DNA of 64,000 nt, from NCBI RefSeq assembly GCF_018342475.1, contig NZ_JAEMUD010000004.1, positions 150,522 to 214,521 on the forward strand, given 5' to 3'. The position numbers and the translations under genes were made by a program. The notes under the pieces are model-generated. The model ran no database searches, had not been told where the DNA came from, and was given only the letters and a program-made list of their open reading frames with translations. Positions 37,379-47,371 of the stretch are shown here, piece by piece (the stretch's first letter is position 1; each line of letters starts with the position of its first letter). This DNA is from Parachlamydia sp. AcF125 (GTDB lineage Bacteria; Chlamydiota; Chlamydiia; Chlamydiales; Parachlamydiaceae).

Positions 37379-39343
37379 ATGATTTTTAGCTTGATGTATA
37401 CATTGTTAGCACTCCTTGGTCTAAGCTTTTTAATTTTTATCCACGAACTCGGCCATTATTTCATGGCCCGCCGCGTGGGTATGCGAGTGGAAGTTTTTTC
37501 TATTGGATTTGGAAAGCCTATTTTCTCATGGGAAAAAAAGGATGTGCGTTGGCAAATCGGGTGGCTCCTTCTGGGAGGATACGTCAAAATTGCCGGGGTA
37601 GAAAGCGAAGAAGGAGTGGATCCTTATGAAATCCAAGACGGTTTTTTTGGTAAAAGCCCTTGGGATCGGATAAAAGTGGCTTTCATGGGACCTTTTGCCA
37701 ATTTGGCTTTAGCTTTTCTGATTTTTTCCGCTTTATGGTTTACAGGAGGCAGAGAAAAAAGTTTCAGTGATTTTACGAGCAAAATCGGTTGGTTAGATCC
37801 TCACTCTACTCTTTATGAACAAGGAATTCGCCCTGGAGATGAAATCACAGCTTATAATCATTATCCTTTTGAAGGCGCTAAGGACCACTTGCAAGCCCCG
37901 ATGACTGGATCCTCCCAAATAGTCGTTTCGGGAAACAAAGTCAACTATGCAACCGGCGAAAAAACACCTTTTGAAAGCTTAGTTAAAGTCTACTCTCATC
38001 CCCAATCTCTTCAAAAAGATGTCGTGACCGCAGGAATTTTAAATTCAGCTAGCTATGTCATTTATGGTAAATTGCCTGATGGAAGTGAAAATCCTTTACC
38101 AGAAGGTTCTCCTATTCAACATAGTGGAATTCAATCCGGAGATCGAATTCTATGGGCTAATGGGGACCTTATTTTTTCTTTACAGGAACTCTATTACATT
38201 TTAAATAGCCAAAAACCCCTTCTGACTGTTGAAAGAGCAGGAAAAACCTTGCAAGTGCGAGTTCCCCGCGTCCTTGTGCATGAGTTACGCCCTGACGCTG
38301 AATTTAGGGAAGAGCTAAATGATTGGAAATTTGCCGCTGGCCTTCAATCCTCTAAAATTGACGATTTATATGCCATCCCTTACCATTTAACTTATGATGG
38401 CACGGTAGAAAACGCCGTTCGATTTATTGATAAAGACGCTCAGCAAGAAGCATTTCCCGCCCATCCTTTTTCAGAAAGAGACCTCCCCTTACAAAGGGGA
38501 GATAAAATTATCGCGGTGAATGGAACGCCGATCACGCATCCCTCTCAACTTTTAAAACTCTTGCAGGCTAATCAAGTCAATATCATTGTGCAACGCGCTC
38601 CTCTCCCAAATCAGCAAACTAACTGGGTAAATGCGGATAAAGAATTTGATCAGCAAATCCCTTGGAATGACCTTCATGAGATTATCAATCGGATTGGGAC
38701 ACAAACGCCTCTCAAGCAAAGTGGGTCTTTAGTTCTCCTAAATCCTATAACCCCTAAAACTCGCTTAGAATTTGCCCTAACTTCTGAGAAAAAAGCGAGA
38801 GTGGCTAGCGAAATCTTAGCCAAGAAAAAAGAATTGGAAACGATCGAGGATCCTGAAAGACGCGCCCATGCTTTAAGCATGTTCGAAAAACAGGAGAAAC
38901 AACTTTTAATCGGGTTACCTAGTGTGCAAGACCGTAAAGTCGTTTATAACCCCACACCTACCGGGTTATTTTATCAAGTCTTTGAGGAGATTTGGAGAAC
39001 ATTGTCCGCTCTTTTCACAGGAACGCTTAATCCAAAATGGATAAGTGGACCTATTGGAATTGTGCAGGTCGTGCATTACAACTGGATGATAGGAATTAAA
39101 GAGGCCCTTTATTGGTTAGGAGCGATCAGTTTAAATCTAGGAGTCCTTAACCTTTTGCCTATTCCGCTTTTAGATGGAGGAACCATCGCGCTTTCCCTAT
39201 TTGAGCTGGCATCTGGCCGTCGCCTGAATCCCAAGACGATTGAAAAGCTAGTCGTTCCCTTTGCTATTTTATTAATTGGATTCTTCTTATTTCTGACTTA
39301 CAATGATTTAAGTCGTCTCCTGGGCGGAATTTTTGTTTTCTAA
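37379..39343 (+). CDS. rseP: RseP-type site-2 zinc metalloprotease with PDZ domains
   Basis: 654 aa, longer than E. coli RseP but like chlamydial homologues. The membrane zinc site HELGH is at residues 22-26, the membrane PDZ region follows, with one PDZ-like segment near GIQSGDRILWANGDLIF and another near LQRGDKIIAVNGTPI. The second active-site segment NLLPIPLLDGG is near residue 592, followed by a final membrane helix. It cuts single-pass membrane proteins within the inner membrane during envelope stress signalling; its substrate here is unknown. It is downstream of dxr and closed by a terminator at 39355. Confidence 0.95.
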   Translation: MIFSLMYTLLALLGLSFLIFIHELGHYFMARRVGMRVEVFSIGFGKPIFSWEKKDVRWQIGWLLLGGYVKIAGVESEEGVDPYEIQDGFFGKSPWDRIKVAFMGPFANLALAFLIFSALWFTGGREKSFSDFTSKIGWLDPHSTLYEQGIRPGDEITAYNHYPFEGAKDHLQAPMTGSSQIVVSGNKVNYATGEKTPFESLVKVYSHPQSLQKDVVTAGILNSASYVIYGKLPDGSENPLPEGSPIQHSGIQSGDRILWANGDLIFSLQELYYILNSQKPLLTVERAGKTLQVRVPRVLVHELRPDAEFREELNDWKFAAGLQSSKIDDLYAIPYHLTYDGTVENAVRFIDKDAQQEAFPAHPFSERDLPLQRGDKIIAVNGTPITHPSQLLKLLQANQVNIIVQRAPLPNQQTNWVNADKEFDQQIPWNDLHEIINRIGTQTPLKQSGSLVLLNPITPKTRLEFALTSEKKARVASEILAKKKELETIEDPERRAHALSMFEKQEKQLLIGLPSVQDRKVVYNPTPTGLFYQVFEEIWRTLSALFTGTLNPKWISGPIGIVQVVHYNWMIGIKEALYWLGAISLNLGVLNLLPIPLLDGGTIALSLFELASGRRLNPKTIEKLVVPFAILLIGFFLFLTYNDLSRLLGGIFVF

Positions 39344-39354
39344 CAAAACCTTCT

Positions 39355-39388
39355 AAAGGGGAAAGACGCAGTTCTTCCCCTTTTATTT
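39355..39388 (+). terminator. Intrinsic terminator after rseP
   Basis: AAAGGGGAA (39355-39363) pairs with TTCCCCTTT (39375-39383), followed by TATTTTA. It begins 12 bp after the rseP stop. Confidence 0.8.
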
Positions 39389-39451
39389 TAAAAAATTGCC
39401 TTTCCACCCATCATTATGCTAGACTCCAAAAAAAATAAGAGGAGTCAGTAA

Positions 39452-40156
39452 GTGGATACCATTAGAGTATTTATAGGAACGGAAAACGCTCAGTTTTTAC
39501 CTACTGAAGTTTTAAAGCGAAGCATCCTCCAGCATACTAAGAGTCCCGTTGAATTTCATCTTCTGATTGATCTCCCCCTTAAACTTAACCGCAAGATGTA
39601 CACAGGCTTTTCATTTTACCGTTTTGCTATTCCAGAAGCTTGCGGATATCAAGGTAAAGCCATTTATTTAGACGCAGATATGGTTGTGCTGGGAGACATT
39701 ACGGACCTCTACCATCTTCCCCTCAACGGAAAAGGGGCTCTCGCCCGCCCTTGCCCCCCCAATGCCTGGTATACAAGCGCTATGCTTATAAATTGTGAAC
39801 AGCTTAAACATTGGGATGTGTCTAAATGGGAAACGCTCATCAATGCGGGCATTGCTTCTTATAAAGAAGCCTTGTGGGGCGAGCCTGGCGGATTAACTTA
39901 TAAGGACTTTGCCCCATTGCCCGAATACTGGAACCATTTGGATACCTACGACCCTGCGACCAAAAATATTCATTACACAAATGTTCCTAGGCAGCCTTGG
40001 AAGACCCCTGGTCATCCTTTTGCAGCTATTTTCTTAAAACAGCTTAAAGAAGCAATTGAAGCGGGAGAAATTTCTAAAGAAATGATTCAAAGAGAAATTG
40101 AGGCAGGGCATATCTATCCACATATTCTTCAAGATGCTGTGTCAGTCGATCTTTAA
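39452..40156 (+). CDS. Glycosyltransferase family 8-like protein
   Basis: A 234-aa protein starting with GTG, supported by GAGGAGT ten bases upstream. It has the GT-A features of GT8: KAIYLDADMVVLGDI with the metal-binding DAD, LARPCPPNAWYTSAMLINCE as the acceptor loop, and HYTNVPRQPW near the C-terminus in place of the more common HxxGxxKPW. It would use a nucleotide-sugar donor, probably in glycan or lipopolysaccharide synthesis; the acceptor is unknown. There is no signal peptide. It is monocistronic. Confidence 0.82.
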   Translation: MDTIRVFIGTENAQFLPTEVLKRSILQHTKSPVEFHLLIDLPLKLNRKMYTGFSFYRFAIPEACGYQGKAIYLDADMVVLGDITDLYHLPLNGKGALARPCPPNAWYTSAMLINCEQLKHWDVSKWETLINAGIASYKEALWGEPGGLTYKDFAPLPEYWNHLDTYDPATKNIHYTNVPRQPWKTPGHPFAAIFLKQLKEAIEAGEISKEMIQREIEAGHIYPHILQDAVSVDL

Positions 40157-40218
40157 TGCTGTCCTATTAAATGGCTTTCAGACGGATGCTTAGCAGCAAA
40201 TAAAAAGAGAGGAGCGAG

Positions 40219-40592
40219 ATGTGCCTATGGTTTGCAGATAAGCAAGAGGAAGATAAGTGGGACTTTATATCCTTTATGAAGTGGAGCAATAAAAAAAACA
40301 GCGCTAAAAGAATGTGTAGGGGAATCTATATTTCCTGTCTTGCCCCTCTACCCCATGGCAATTTAGCCATAGGGACTAAAGGATTAAATTGGGACCTGAG
40401 GAGGGAAAAACCTATATTTGGTCTTTAAGAGGATTGCTCCTATATCCTTCTATCCTATCTTCACAAAAAAAATGGAGAAAATGTTCCATTACTCTTTTAG
40501 GCAAACATGCCGAAACTGTCACCTGCCTTTCAACTCTCTCTGACGGCACTTTAGCTGTGACAAGACGCCTATCCTTCCTATTTACTTCTTAA
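40219..40592 (+). pseudogene. WD40-repeat gene remnant
   Basis: An ATG after GAGGAGCGAG opens a frame with ISCLAPLPHGNLAIGT. After a shift near 40395 a second frame continues with GKTYIWSLRGLLLYPSI and ETVTCLSTLSDGTLAV. These match the WD40 consensus (xCLAxLPDGxLAxGS and IxxWD). Only two repeats are left, whereas functional propellers need about seven. It is a decayed copy of a eukaryote-type repeat protein, common in amoeba-associated chlamydiae. Confidence 0.6.
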
Positions 40593-42557
40593 TTTAGCAA
40601 CACTTAGATTGTGGCTAATCAGAGCGATTTGTTGCGTTAAATCATTTTCTAAGAGAGAAGGGCCCTTGCTCAATGCTTGATAGGATGTATGTTTTTCTGT
40701 TGACCCTTCTAGTTCCAGGTGAATAAACTCGTTCAATTGTTGGTATTTCTCTTTAGAAGCGAGGAATTCCCTCATAAAATTTTGGCAATCATTAATAAGC
40801 AAATCAAGATCTCTTTCTCCTAGGCGTGTCAATTTTTCTTCCCTGGTTATTCCTTGGAAAAGCCTAAAGAGTGCTGTATCGTTAAGGGCAGAGGCGTGAT
40901 GCAATCTTTTTTTTCGGACATAAAACTCAATTAATTTTTGCCATTCTCTAAAATCCTGGGTTAAAGTTCTGAATGTTTCAAGATGCTGAATCTTCTCTTC
41001 CTTGCTAAGGTTTCTCTGGCTCATTTGCTGGCCAAGCTCTGCCAATTGATCAAGATTTTCATTTGCCCGCTTAAGCATCCTTTCAGCTGTACTTAATAAA
41101 CTTATAATCTCATCCGCAAGCTTTAAGGTTGCTTCAGAAGGAGTGATTTTGCCTGCCGCTACCTCTGTTAAATACTGGCAAGCCTTGGCTCTTTGAGTTT
41201 CGATTAAATTATCCACTTCATTAATTAAGGCTGGGGCTATCATTGTTCTATTATTTAAGTAAGCAAATAGGCAATCGTTTTCTCCCATCGCTTCCCAGAC
41301 ACTATTACTTCTAATGCCTACAAATAGACTGTGTAATTGCTCTTGTAACGTTTTCCCCTTCTCACTTTCAGCAATCATTGCTTCTGGATCGATATTTAAG
41401 CCTATAGCTTTTAATTTTAACATGAGCTGCGCATCAAAATTTTTAGATTTATCTGTGCTCATGGCCTTTAACTCGCCTAAGCAACTGTTATAGAGAGAGT
41501 CTAAAAAATTATCCCGAACATTTGCGAGCATGGAGTGGTGGCAAGCTGCAGTACCTTCGTCCAGCTTTCCCTTTCCCATTTGCATATCTGCTCTTACTGG
41601 TTCAATTGTAGTGGTACCCGACTGATAATACCCTTGGCACATATGGTAGAAAAGCTGTAGCCGAATTTGGGCATGTAAATGAACACGTTCGGACTCTCCT
41701 CCTTTTGAAATTTCCAAATCCCTTAGTAAACCCTGTAACCCAGAGAGCGAACAATCCTTAGGACCCTCATCTGGCAGCGAAGGGATAGAGAAATTTATCG
41801 CATTAGCAACAAAAACATCCCTTTCTTTTTCGTCTCTCTTCGTATGTTGTTCCAGGACAATATGGCGTAATTCCAGCCGGATATCTTTCCAGTCTGCATT
41901 TCTTTTAAAGCTTGAGATGTCCCTTCCTCTGCTTTGTGATCGCTGACTTTTAGACTCTTCTGCTGATCCAAATGTGAAGAAATTCATTTTTAAAAGTGTG
42001 TCTGCCCGTTGAATAACTTCAGAAGAAAGAGGCCTGGCGTTATAAGAATTAAGCTCAGCTAGCTCTTGTTCGCGTTGTTTAATTTGTGCAGTTATGTCTT
42101 CTTCTAAGGGTTTTCTAACCATCGGATTAGGAAAACTCTCTTTGATTTGTTCAAGTTGCCGCTTTAGGCTTTGGAGCTGTGCATCTTCTTCCACTTCCAT
42201 TTTTTCCTCAATTGGCCGAGAAGTGGGGGAAACCTCTTTTTTTTCACTCCTCTCCACTTTTTGGTTTGGGAACACCCTATTGACAGCGCTCTTGGTCGCA
42301 TTCTGTTTAACTTTCAAACGAAAATTAGAGAAGCTACTTGTAGGAGAGTTAAATTGATGGGTTTTTAAAGAGGAGGGTTCAGCTGAACGTGATGAATAAT
42401 TTGCTAAATAGCTCCCAGTCCGCTGGCTCTTTTGACCATCCTGCTTTAGCTCATTTACTTCTAGATGATCCGCCTTTCTTTTGGTAGAAGGTGGACTTTG
42501 GGGTGGGGGAGAGGAATTATTAAAAACGGGAGAATGAGAAGGGTTTGTAGGGTCCAT
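40578..42557 (-). CDS. Candidate effector with disordered N-terminus
   Basis: A 659-aa protein. Residues 1-130 are Ser/Pro/Gln-rich and look disordered, with a basic KRKAD cluster near residue 27 that could act as a nuclear signal. A single FFTFGSAEESK near 194 resembles one FxFG motif, followed by a Ser/Arg-rich RSQSRGRD. The C-terminal half is helical (for example LADEIISLLSTAERMLKRA) with coiled-coil tendency. No enzymatic motif is recognised and there is no signal peptide, which fits type III-type secretion but does not prove it. The promoter must lie in the long AT-rich region upstream. Confidence 0.75.
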   Translation of the reverse strand: MDPTNPSHSPVFNNSSPPPQSPPSTKRKADHLEVNELKQDGQKSQRTGSYLANYSSRSAEPSSLKTHQFNSPTSSFSNFRLKVKQNATKSAVNRVFPNQKVERSEKKEVSPTSRPIEEKMEVEEDAQLQSLKRQLEQIKESFPNPMVRKPLEEDITAQIKQREQELAELNSYNARPLSSEVIQRADTLLKMNFFTFGSAEESKSQRSQSRGRDISSFKRNADWKDIRLELRHIVLEQHTKRDEKERDVFVANAINFSIPSLPDEGPKDCSLSGLQGLLRDLEISKGGESERVHLHAQIRLQLFYHMCQGYYQSGTTTIEPVRADMQMGKGKLDEGTAACHHSMLANVRDNFLDSLYNSCLGELKAMSTDKSKNFDAQLMLKLKAIGLNIDPEAMIAESEKGKTLQEQLHSLFVGIRSNSVWEAMGENDCLFAYLNNRTMIAPALINEVDNLIETQRAKACQYLTEVAAGKITPSEATLKLADEIISLLSTAERMLKRANENLDQLAELGQQMSQRNLSKEEKIQHLETFRTLTQDFREWQKLIEFYVRKKRLHHASALNDTALFRLFQGITREEKLTRLGERDLDLLINDCQNFMREFLASKEKYQQLNEFIHLELEGSTEKHTSYQALSKGPSLLENDLTQQIALISHNLSVAKLRSK

Positions 42558-43406
42558 TTTAAGCCTCTTTGTTTATCTTTCATTTATTATTTACAACCTA
42601 AGAGAGAATGGAATTAGTCTACCTGCCATAATAAAATTAATAACATACTAATTATTTTAATTTAAATATTTGCTTATATTTTTTTTATTTTTTAAATATT
42701 TTGATTAGGGAAGTTAAACAAACGGAGTAAAAATGGATCTCTGCCTCTACCTACAAATTTATGGACCATCAGAGGCCTAAATTAGCCGGATGGCCCTAGA
42801 TGAAGAAGGGAAGAAATAGCTATAAGGGGGCTATAAGATAAAGGGCTTGTAAAAAGAGCTCTTAAAATCGAAGCGACTTTTTAAAAAAAGGGCAGAGATG
42901 GCACTTTGCTAGAAAGTTTTAGCAGCTAGATAGAGAATCTTTGCCATGCTTGCCTAACAAAAAACAAACTTAGAATGGCTAGAGCATCAAAAGGATGAGA
43001 ACAGCGCTCAAGATAAAGTGGAAGTAGCTTATAGCAAAGGAGCCCTATACTCGTGGCTTGAATTTGGGCAAGCGGCCATTTTTAACATATATTGTCGCGA
43101 AGTAGCCGAAAGATGGCTATATGTGCGCTAAGCAAATCCCCTAGAGCGTAGGGGGGAGAAGAAATGCAGGAGGATATTTAAGCAAAAGAACTTGCTGTAA
43201 GCCATTTTTAAACCTTTATTTTTAGCAAAATATACCCATGCGATAAATGCCAATTAACTCCTTCTTAGTGGCTTAACACCTCCGCACATTCTTTTTCGAT
43301 TGCCGTTTCTTTTCAAAACCCTATCGTGCAAAAAGTTTAGCCTAGAGGAGTAACAATTTTGGTTGAAAAGAAGAAGAATGTTTGGGTAATATAACACCTT
43401 CTCTAA
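42558..43406. other. Long intergenic region, mostly without genes
   Basis: 849 bp between the 659-aa protein and tRNA-Arg. The first 150 bp are very AT-rich and probably hold the leftward promoter. At 42958-43131 an open stretch of 57 codons without a start encodes NLEWLEHQKDENSAQDKVEV and YSWLEFGQAAIFNIYCREVA to a stop; this may be a gene remnant, but nothing matches. No other feature is supported. Confidence 0.4.
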
Positions 43407-43479
43407 GGACTGATAGCTCAGCGGATAGAGCACCCGCCTTCTAAGCGGGTGGTCGTAGGTTCGAATCCTACTCAGTCCG
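43407..43479 (+). tRNA. tRNA-Arg(UCU)
   Basis: A 73-nt cloverleaf with acceptor arms GGACTGA/TCAGTCC, discriminator G, D-arm TAGCTCAGC and T-arm GTAGGTTCGAATCCTAC. The anticodon loop CTTCTAA gives anticodon TCT. CCA is not encoded. Confidence 0.96.
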
Positions 43480-43589
43480 TTCATTAATCACGCGCGCTAT
43501 AAGATTTGTAGGAGAAGGAAGCCTTTCCGAAAAATCGACTTATTGTGACACCCCTTCTTCTCAATTGCGAAATCCGTATCTAAAATAAC

Positions 43590-44621
43590 TCACCCAACCT
43601 TCGTGACTTGCCCTATTTTCAACACGCAAAATTTTTCTTCGGGAACCTGAAATTTTTTTCTGGCACGATCCAAGCCTGCAATAGGGTCTAAATATCCTTC
43701 ATCCGATAGCTGGAATGTCCCAAAATGGATCCCTATGGTGAAAGGTTCTCCCAAATCCTTAAAAGCTTGAACACTTTCTTCGGGATTCATATGCCCATAA
43801 CGCATAAACCATCGGGGTTCATACGCTCCGATAGGAAGACAAGCCAGCCTAAAACACCCGAATTTCTCCTTTGTTTTACAAAAAATTTCCTTGCAATAGC
43901 CCGAATCTCCAGCAAAATAAAGAGGACCGCTCGGAGTACAAATCACAAAAGCACCCCAAAGGGCTTTATCTCGATCAAAAATCCCCCTGGCAGACCAATG
44001 CTGTACAGGTTCGAGATGCAAAGATAGGATGGAGTTAAAGGAGATTGATTGCCCCCAATCTAATGTTTTAACCTCGATGTTTGAGTCCTTTTGATGAATG
44101 ATAGATTCATTGCCTAGCGGGGTTAAAATCAGGGGCCGGTCTCTTCTCCATAGCTTTTCGATCGTCTTTAAATCTAAGTGATCATAGTGGTTATGGCTCA
44201 CTAAGACCAGATCAATTTTAGGCAATCTTTCAAGAGAAACGCCTGGTGCGCCAACTCTTTTAATCCCAAGCCAACTAAAAGGCCCTATTTTTTCAGACCA
44301 AACAGGATCTGTCAAAATATTCACTCCCTCTGTTTGGATCAGTAAAGTGGAATGGCCGATAAAAGTGACTAAAATCTCCGAGCTTTCGACTTTCTCAGGG
44401 GGATTTTCGCCGAAGGAATTATTTACATGCGTAGGCCATTTTTTAGGCTTGGCTCCCCATTTCCAAGACAAAAATGCGAAAAAGGAATTTTTTCGAATGG
44501 CCCAAGGATTAAAAAACACTTTTCCATTAAAGTGGTCGCTTTTTGGACCGTGATGATAGGTTCTTTTTATGGAAAAATAGTAACCAGCTAGAATGCTTAA
44601 ACAAAAAAACACGACTAACAT
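43590..44621 (-). CDS. Membrane-anchored metallo-beta-lactamase-fold hydrolase (NAPE-PLD/UlaG-like)
   Basis: A 343-aa protein with one N-terminal membrane segment (VVFFCLSILAGYYF). The fold opens with TFIGHSTLLIQTEGVNILTD and has the metal site SHNHYDHLD near residue 143, then FAGDSGYC and HFGTFQLSDE. These motifs match the N-acyl-phosphatidylethanolamine phospholipase D-like branch. It may cleave a phospholipid-type phosphodiester at the membrane; the true substrate is unknown. It is monocistronic, next to tRNA-Arg on the opposite strand. Confidence 0.88.
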   Translation of the reverse strand: MLVVFFCLSILAGYYFSIKRTYHHGPKSDHFNGKVFFNPWAIRKNSFFAFLSWKWGAKPKKWPTHVNNSFGENPPEKVESSEILVTFIGHSTLLIQTEGVNILTDPVWSEKIGPFSWLGIKRVGAPGVSLERLPKIDLVLVSHNHYDHLDLKTIEKLWRRDRPLILTPLGNESIIHQKDSNIEVKTLDWGQSISFNSILSLHLEPVQHWSARGIFDRDKALWGAFVICTPSGPLYFAGDSGYCKEIFCKTKEKFGCFRLACLPIGAYEPRWFMRYGHMNPEESVQAFKDLGEPFTIGIHFGTFQLSDEGYLDPIAGLDRARKKFQVPEEKFCVLKIGQVTKVG

Positions 44622-44729
44622 ATTAAAATCCTAAGGGTTAGGTTTCCTAACTTTTTTGTTCATTTTAGCCTCTTGTGTAATTCCAACAATCCTGTTTTAA
44701 TGCACCTTTTATTGTAAAAAGAGAAAACC

Positions 44730-47339
44730 ATGCATTCCCCTACTCTTCTGGGAGAGTATATCCCTTCTGCCGAGAAATTTCCCACTATTTCGGAAGTGGT
44801 AGAAAAGTTTCGCACTTCGAAAGTTCAGTCACTTTCTTATCCTGAACAGCTTTTGCAAGTTTCTCAAGTTTTATATCAGCTGATTAAAGAAGCCCCTCTG
44901 GAGTCTTTCTTGCTTAGCCAAGTTATCGATTTCATTACACAGGTCAACCAGTTAAACTTTTTAAAAAACCCTTACAAGTTGATGGACTTTGAATTTTGGC
45001 TCAATCAACTTTCTGACATCTCCTATGAAGAGAATCTAGCTATTCGGGCCAAGATTGTAGGGAAATATGTGCCAAGGGATGAATACCAGGTGTTCTTTCC
45101 AATCGGAATGGGAAAAACCTATGAAGGAACCCACTTCGTCTCTGCCCATCACTCTCCAGATATCGATACGATGGTTGCTTCTTTTTGGGGTTGGGTGGAT
45201 GCTTTTGCCGCCCGTGTCGGCGATGCCTTACACATTTGGAGCTTGCCAGGGGGGCCGCCCGACTCTCCTGTCACGCAACTTTTTCGACAGATCTTTGGAG
45301 AGGAAGTTTTTACAGTTACCTGTCGTTCTTCAGATCGCTTGACGTTAGCGGGAATAGATATGGTTACACGTAAAAATACCATCCAAAAGCCTCCCCATGC
45401 TTTGGTTTCTTCATTTAGTCATAGCAGCGCGGGAAATGCCGTTTTGCTAGTCGATCAAAATTCCTATGTGGGGGATTGGCGCGCAAACGACGTGGAAGAA
45501 ATTCAACAAGTTTTGTTTTTTTTCACCTCTTGTTTACGCTGGTTTGAAAACTACCTTTACTCCCACCTTATTTCTCTTTTTGCTGAACAAAACATTCGAA
45601 AAACACATATCCCTGCGCTTGTTAATAAGATTTTTTCCGTCTCCATCAAACACGCTGAACCTGCCAAGGAATTGAATGAAAAACAAACTCGTGAACTAGA
45701 CCAATTTCTCGTGCATATTATCGGTGTAAAAAAAGGGATTCATGGAACTTTTGAAAACTTAGTAAATGCTCTAAAAAATTTAAACTTAACCGACTTTTAC
45801 GAGTTTTATCATCGTTTTCTCGCTCTTGAAAGCTCAGATTTATTTGAAAATAGCGGTGATATCGATGAAAGTCGCACTAAGATTTTTAAATATTTGCAAA
45901 CTTTATTTCACGGCATGCCAAAGGGGATTCAATATGTTTATAACTATTGCAATCGCCTAGAAATCGTCATTCAAATCAAGCATCTGGTTTTTAATAAGAT
46001 TCCGCACACCATCTCTCTTCAAACCGATGTGGAAAATATCCGAGCTAAAATCCACGATTACGACTATTTAACAGTGGTGCTCCCCGATCCATCTGGAAAC
46101 GCTTTTCCTTTGGGGGTCGTTTGGGCTAAAGATATCCGGAAACCCATTTTAGGCACCGTGACTTTTAGAGATTTTTGTAACTTAGAAGAAGTTCACATGG
46201 CCTCCTACCTAAATGTCATTAGTGTGGTCGATCACCATAAAGCTTCTCTTAAAACCACTTCTACTCCGGCAGTATTGATAGGTGATGCGCAATCTTGCAA
46301 TGTATTAATCGCCGAGCAAGCATTTCACATTAACAACAAATATAGCGTGGGTAATCGTACAGCAGGGGAGCTCGAGACTGAAATTCAATCTCTTTACGCT
46401 GCCCCCTCTTCCCTTCTTAATGATCGGCTGCTCAAGCGTTTGCTAGATAGGCGAATAGCTTCCCAAACGAGAAGGTCTTATTATGTTCATCCGCAGCGCG
46501 AATTTATAGAATATTTCTGTTTTTTACATGCCATTTTCGATGACACGGATCTCTTAACAAAGGTATCTGCACGCGATGTAGAATGTGTTGCCTCCTTGCT
46601 AAATAAAATGAAGTCGATTGCAGACAAAAAAGAGGTCGAGATGATCAATCTAGAAGATATTCCTCGCGACCCATATTTTGCTCAAAAAGCAGCTAAAAAA
46701 ATTCTGCAAAATGAAGACACCTATTCTGTATATAAAAAAATTTATGCACTTAAGGAAGAAGAAATAGAAGCAAGCCTCCAACTCTGTATAAGCGGCCAAA
46801 TGACAAACCTATTTGCTGACACCAAAGAACAGAATGGATGCTGCCGCGTTGGGCAAACAAAAATTTTTAAGTCTAATTATCCAACGTTTGCCAGAGTTGC
46901 AAACGTTTTACAGAGATACTGGAGCGATAAAGCCATCAAAATCAATCAACAATTTCCCCAGATTGATTTGCATTTACAGATGATCAGCACTATTCGCAGT
47001 GCTAATGAAGTTTTTTGGGGAAAAGTAGACCCACCGTCTCATCAAGATGAAATATGGTTTTGGGTCCCCAATCGCCAAGAAGCGTATGATCACCTCATTC
47101 GCTTTTTAACAGCCTTTCAATCTACCTCTGGAATGGTAGACAATCAATTAAAACTAGAGATTCAAGGGTCACAAGCCGCTCAATTAGGGCTCATTTTCTT
47201 GAATCACTTTAGCCAGGTTCCCCTTGTCTATACACATGAAAATCAAGAACAAACTTTAGCAATTTTGAGGTTTAGAGCGGGATCGATAAATTCCCGCAAG
47301 GCTATGATTTCCCCTTACCTGCCTCGTTTACTCCCGTAA
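44730..47339 (+). CDS. Large protein with DHH-phosphoesterase-like motifs
   Basis: An 869-aa protein. SAHHSPDIDTMVASFWGW near residue 138 resembles DHH-family motif I (HxxxDxD). VVDHHKASLKTT near 499 contains the eponymous DHH motif, followed by GDAQSCNVLIAEQAF, which is the usual GAxSTxxxE-type segment. The two are separated by about 360 residues, far more than in ordinary DHH enzymes, so a large insertion is present. The C-terminal part (GSQAAQLGLIFLNHFS) could be the DHHA-type substrate domain. It is probably a cytoplasmic Mn-dependent phosphoesterase or a derived protein. It is convergent with khpA. Confidence 0.72.
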   Translation: MHSPTLLGEYIPSAEKFPTISEVVEKFRTSKVQSLSYPEQLLQVSQVLYQLIKEAPLESFLLSQVIDFITQVNQLNFLKNPYKLMDFEFWLNQLSDISYEENLAIRAKIVGKYVPRDEYQVFFPIGMGKTYEGTHFVSAHHSPDIDTMVASFWGWVDAFAARVGDALHIWSLPGGPPDSPVTQLFRQIFGEEVFTVTCRSSDRLTLAGIDMVTRKNTIQKPPHALVSSFSHSSAGNAVLLVDQNSYVGDWRANDVEEIQQVLFFFTSCLRWFENYLYSHLISLFAEQNIRKTHIPALVNKIFSVSIKHAEPAKELNEKQTRELDQFLVHIIGVKKGIHGTFENLVNALKNLNLTDFYEFYHRFLALESSDLFENSGDIDESRTKIFKYLQTLFHGMPKGIQYVYNYCNRLEIVIQIKHLVFNKIPHTISLQTDVENIRAKIHDYDYLTVVLPDPSGNAFPLGVVWAKDIRKPILGTVTFRDFCNLEEVHMASYLNVISVVDHHKASLKTTSTPAVLIGDAQSCNVLIAEQAFHINNKYSVGNRTAGELETEIQSLYAAPSSLLNDRLLKRLLDRRIASQTRRSYYVHPQREFIEYFCFLHAIFDDTDLLTKVSARDVECVASLLNKMKSIADKKEVEMINLEDIPRDPYFAQKAAKKILQNEDTYSVYKKIYALKEEEIEASLQLCISGQMTNLFADTKEQNGCCRVGQTKIFKSNYPTFARVANVLQRYWSDKAIKINQQFPQIDLHLQMISTIRSANEVFWGKVDPPSHQDEIWFWVPNRQEAYDHLIRFLTAFQSTSGMVDNQLKLEIQGSQAAQLGLIFLNHFSQVPLVYTHENQEQTLAILRFRAGSINSRKAMISPYLPRLLP

Positions 47340-47371
47340 CAAGTCACCCGGCTTTACGCCAAAAAGAACAA

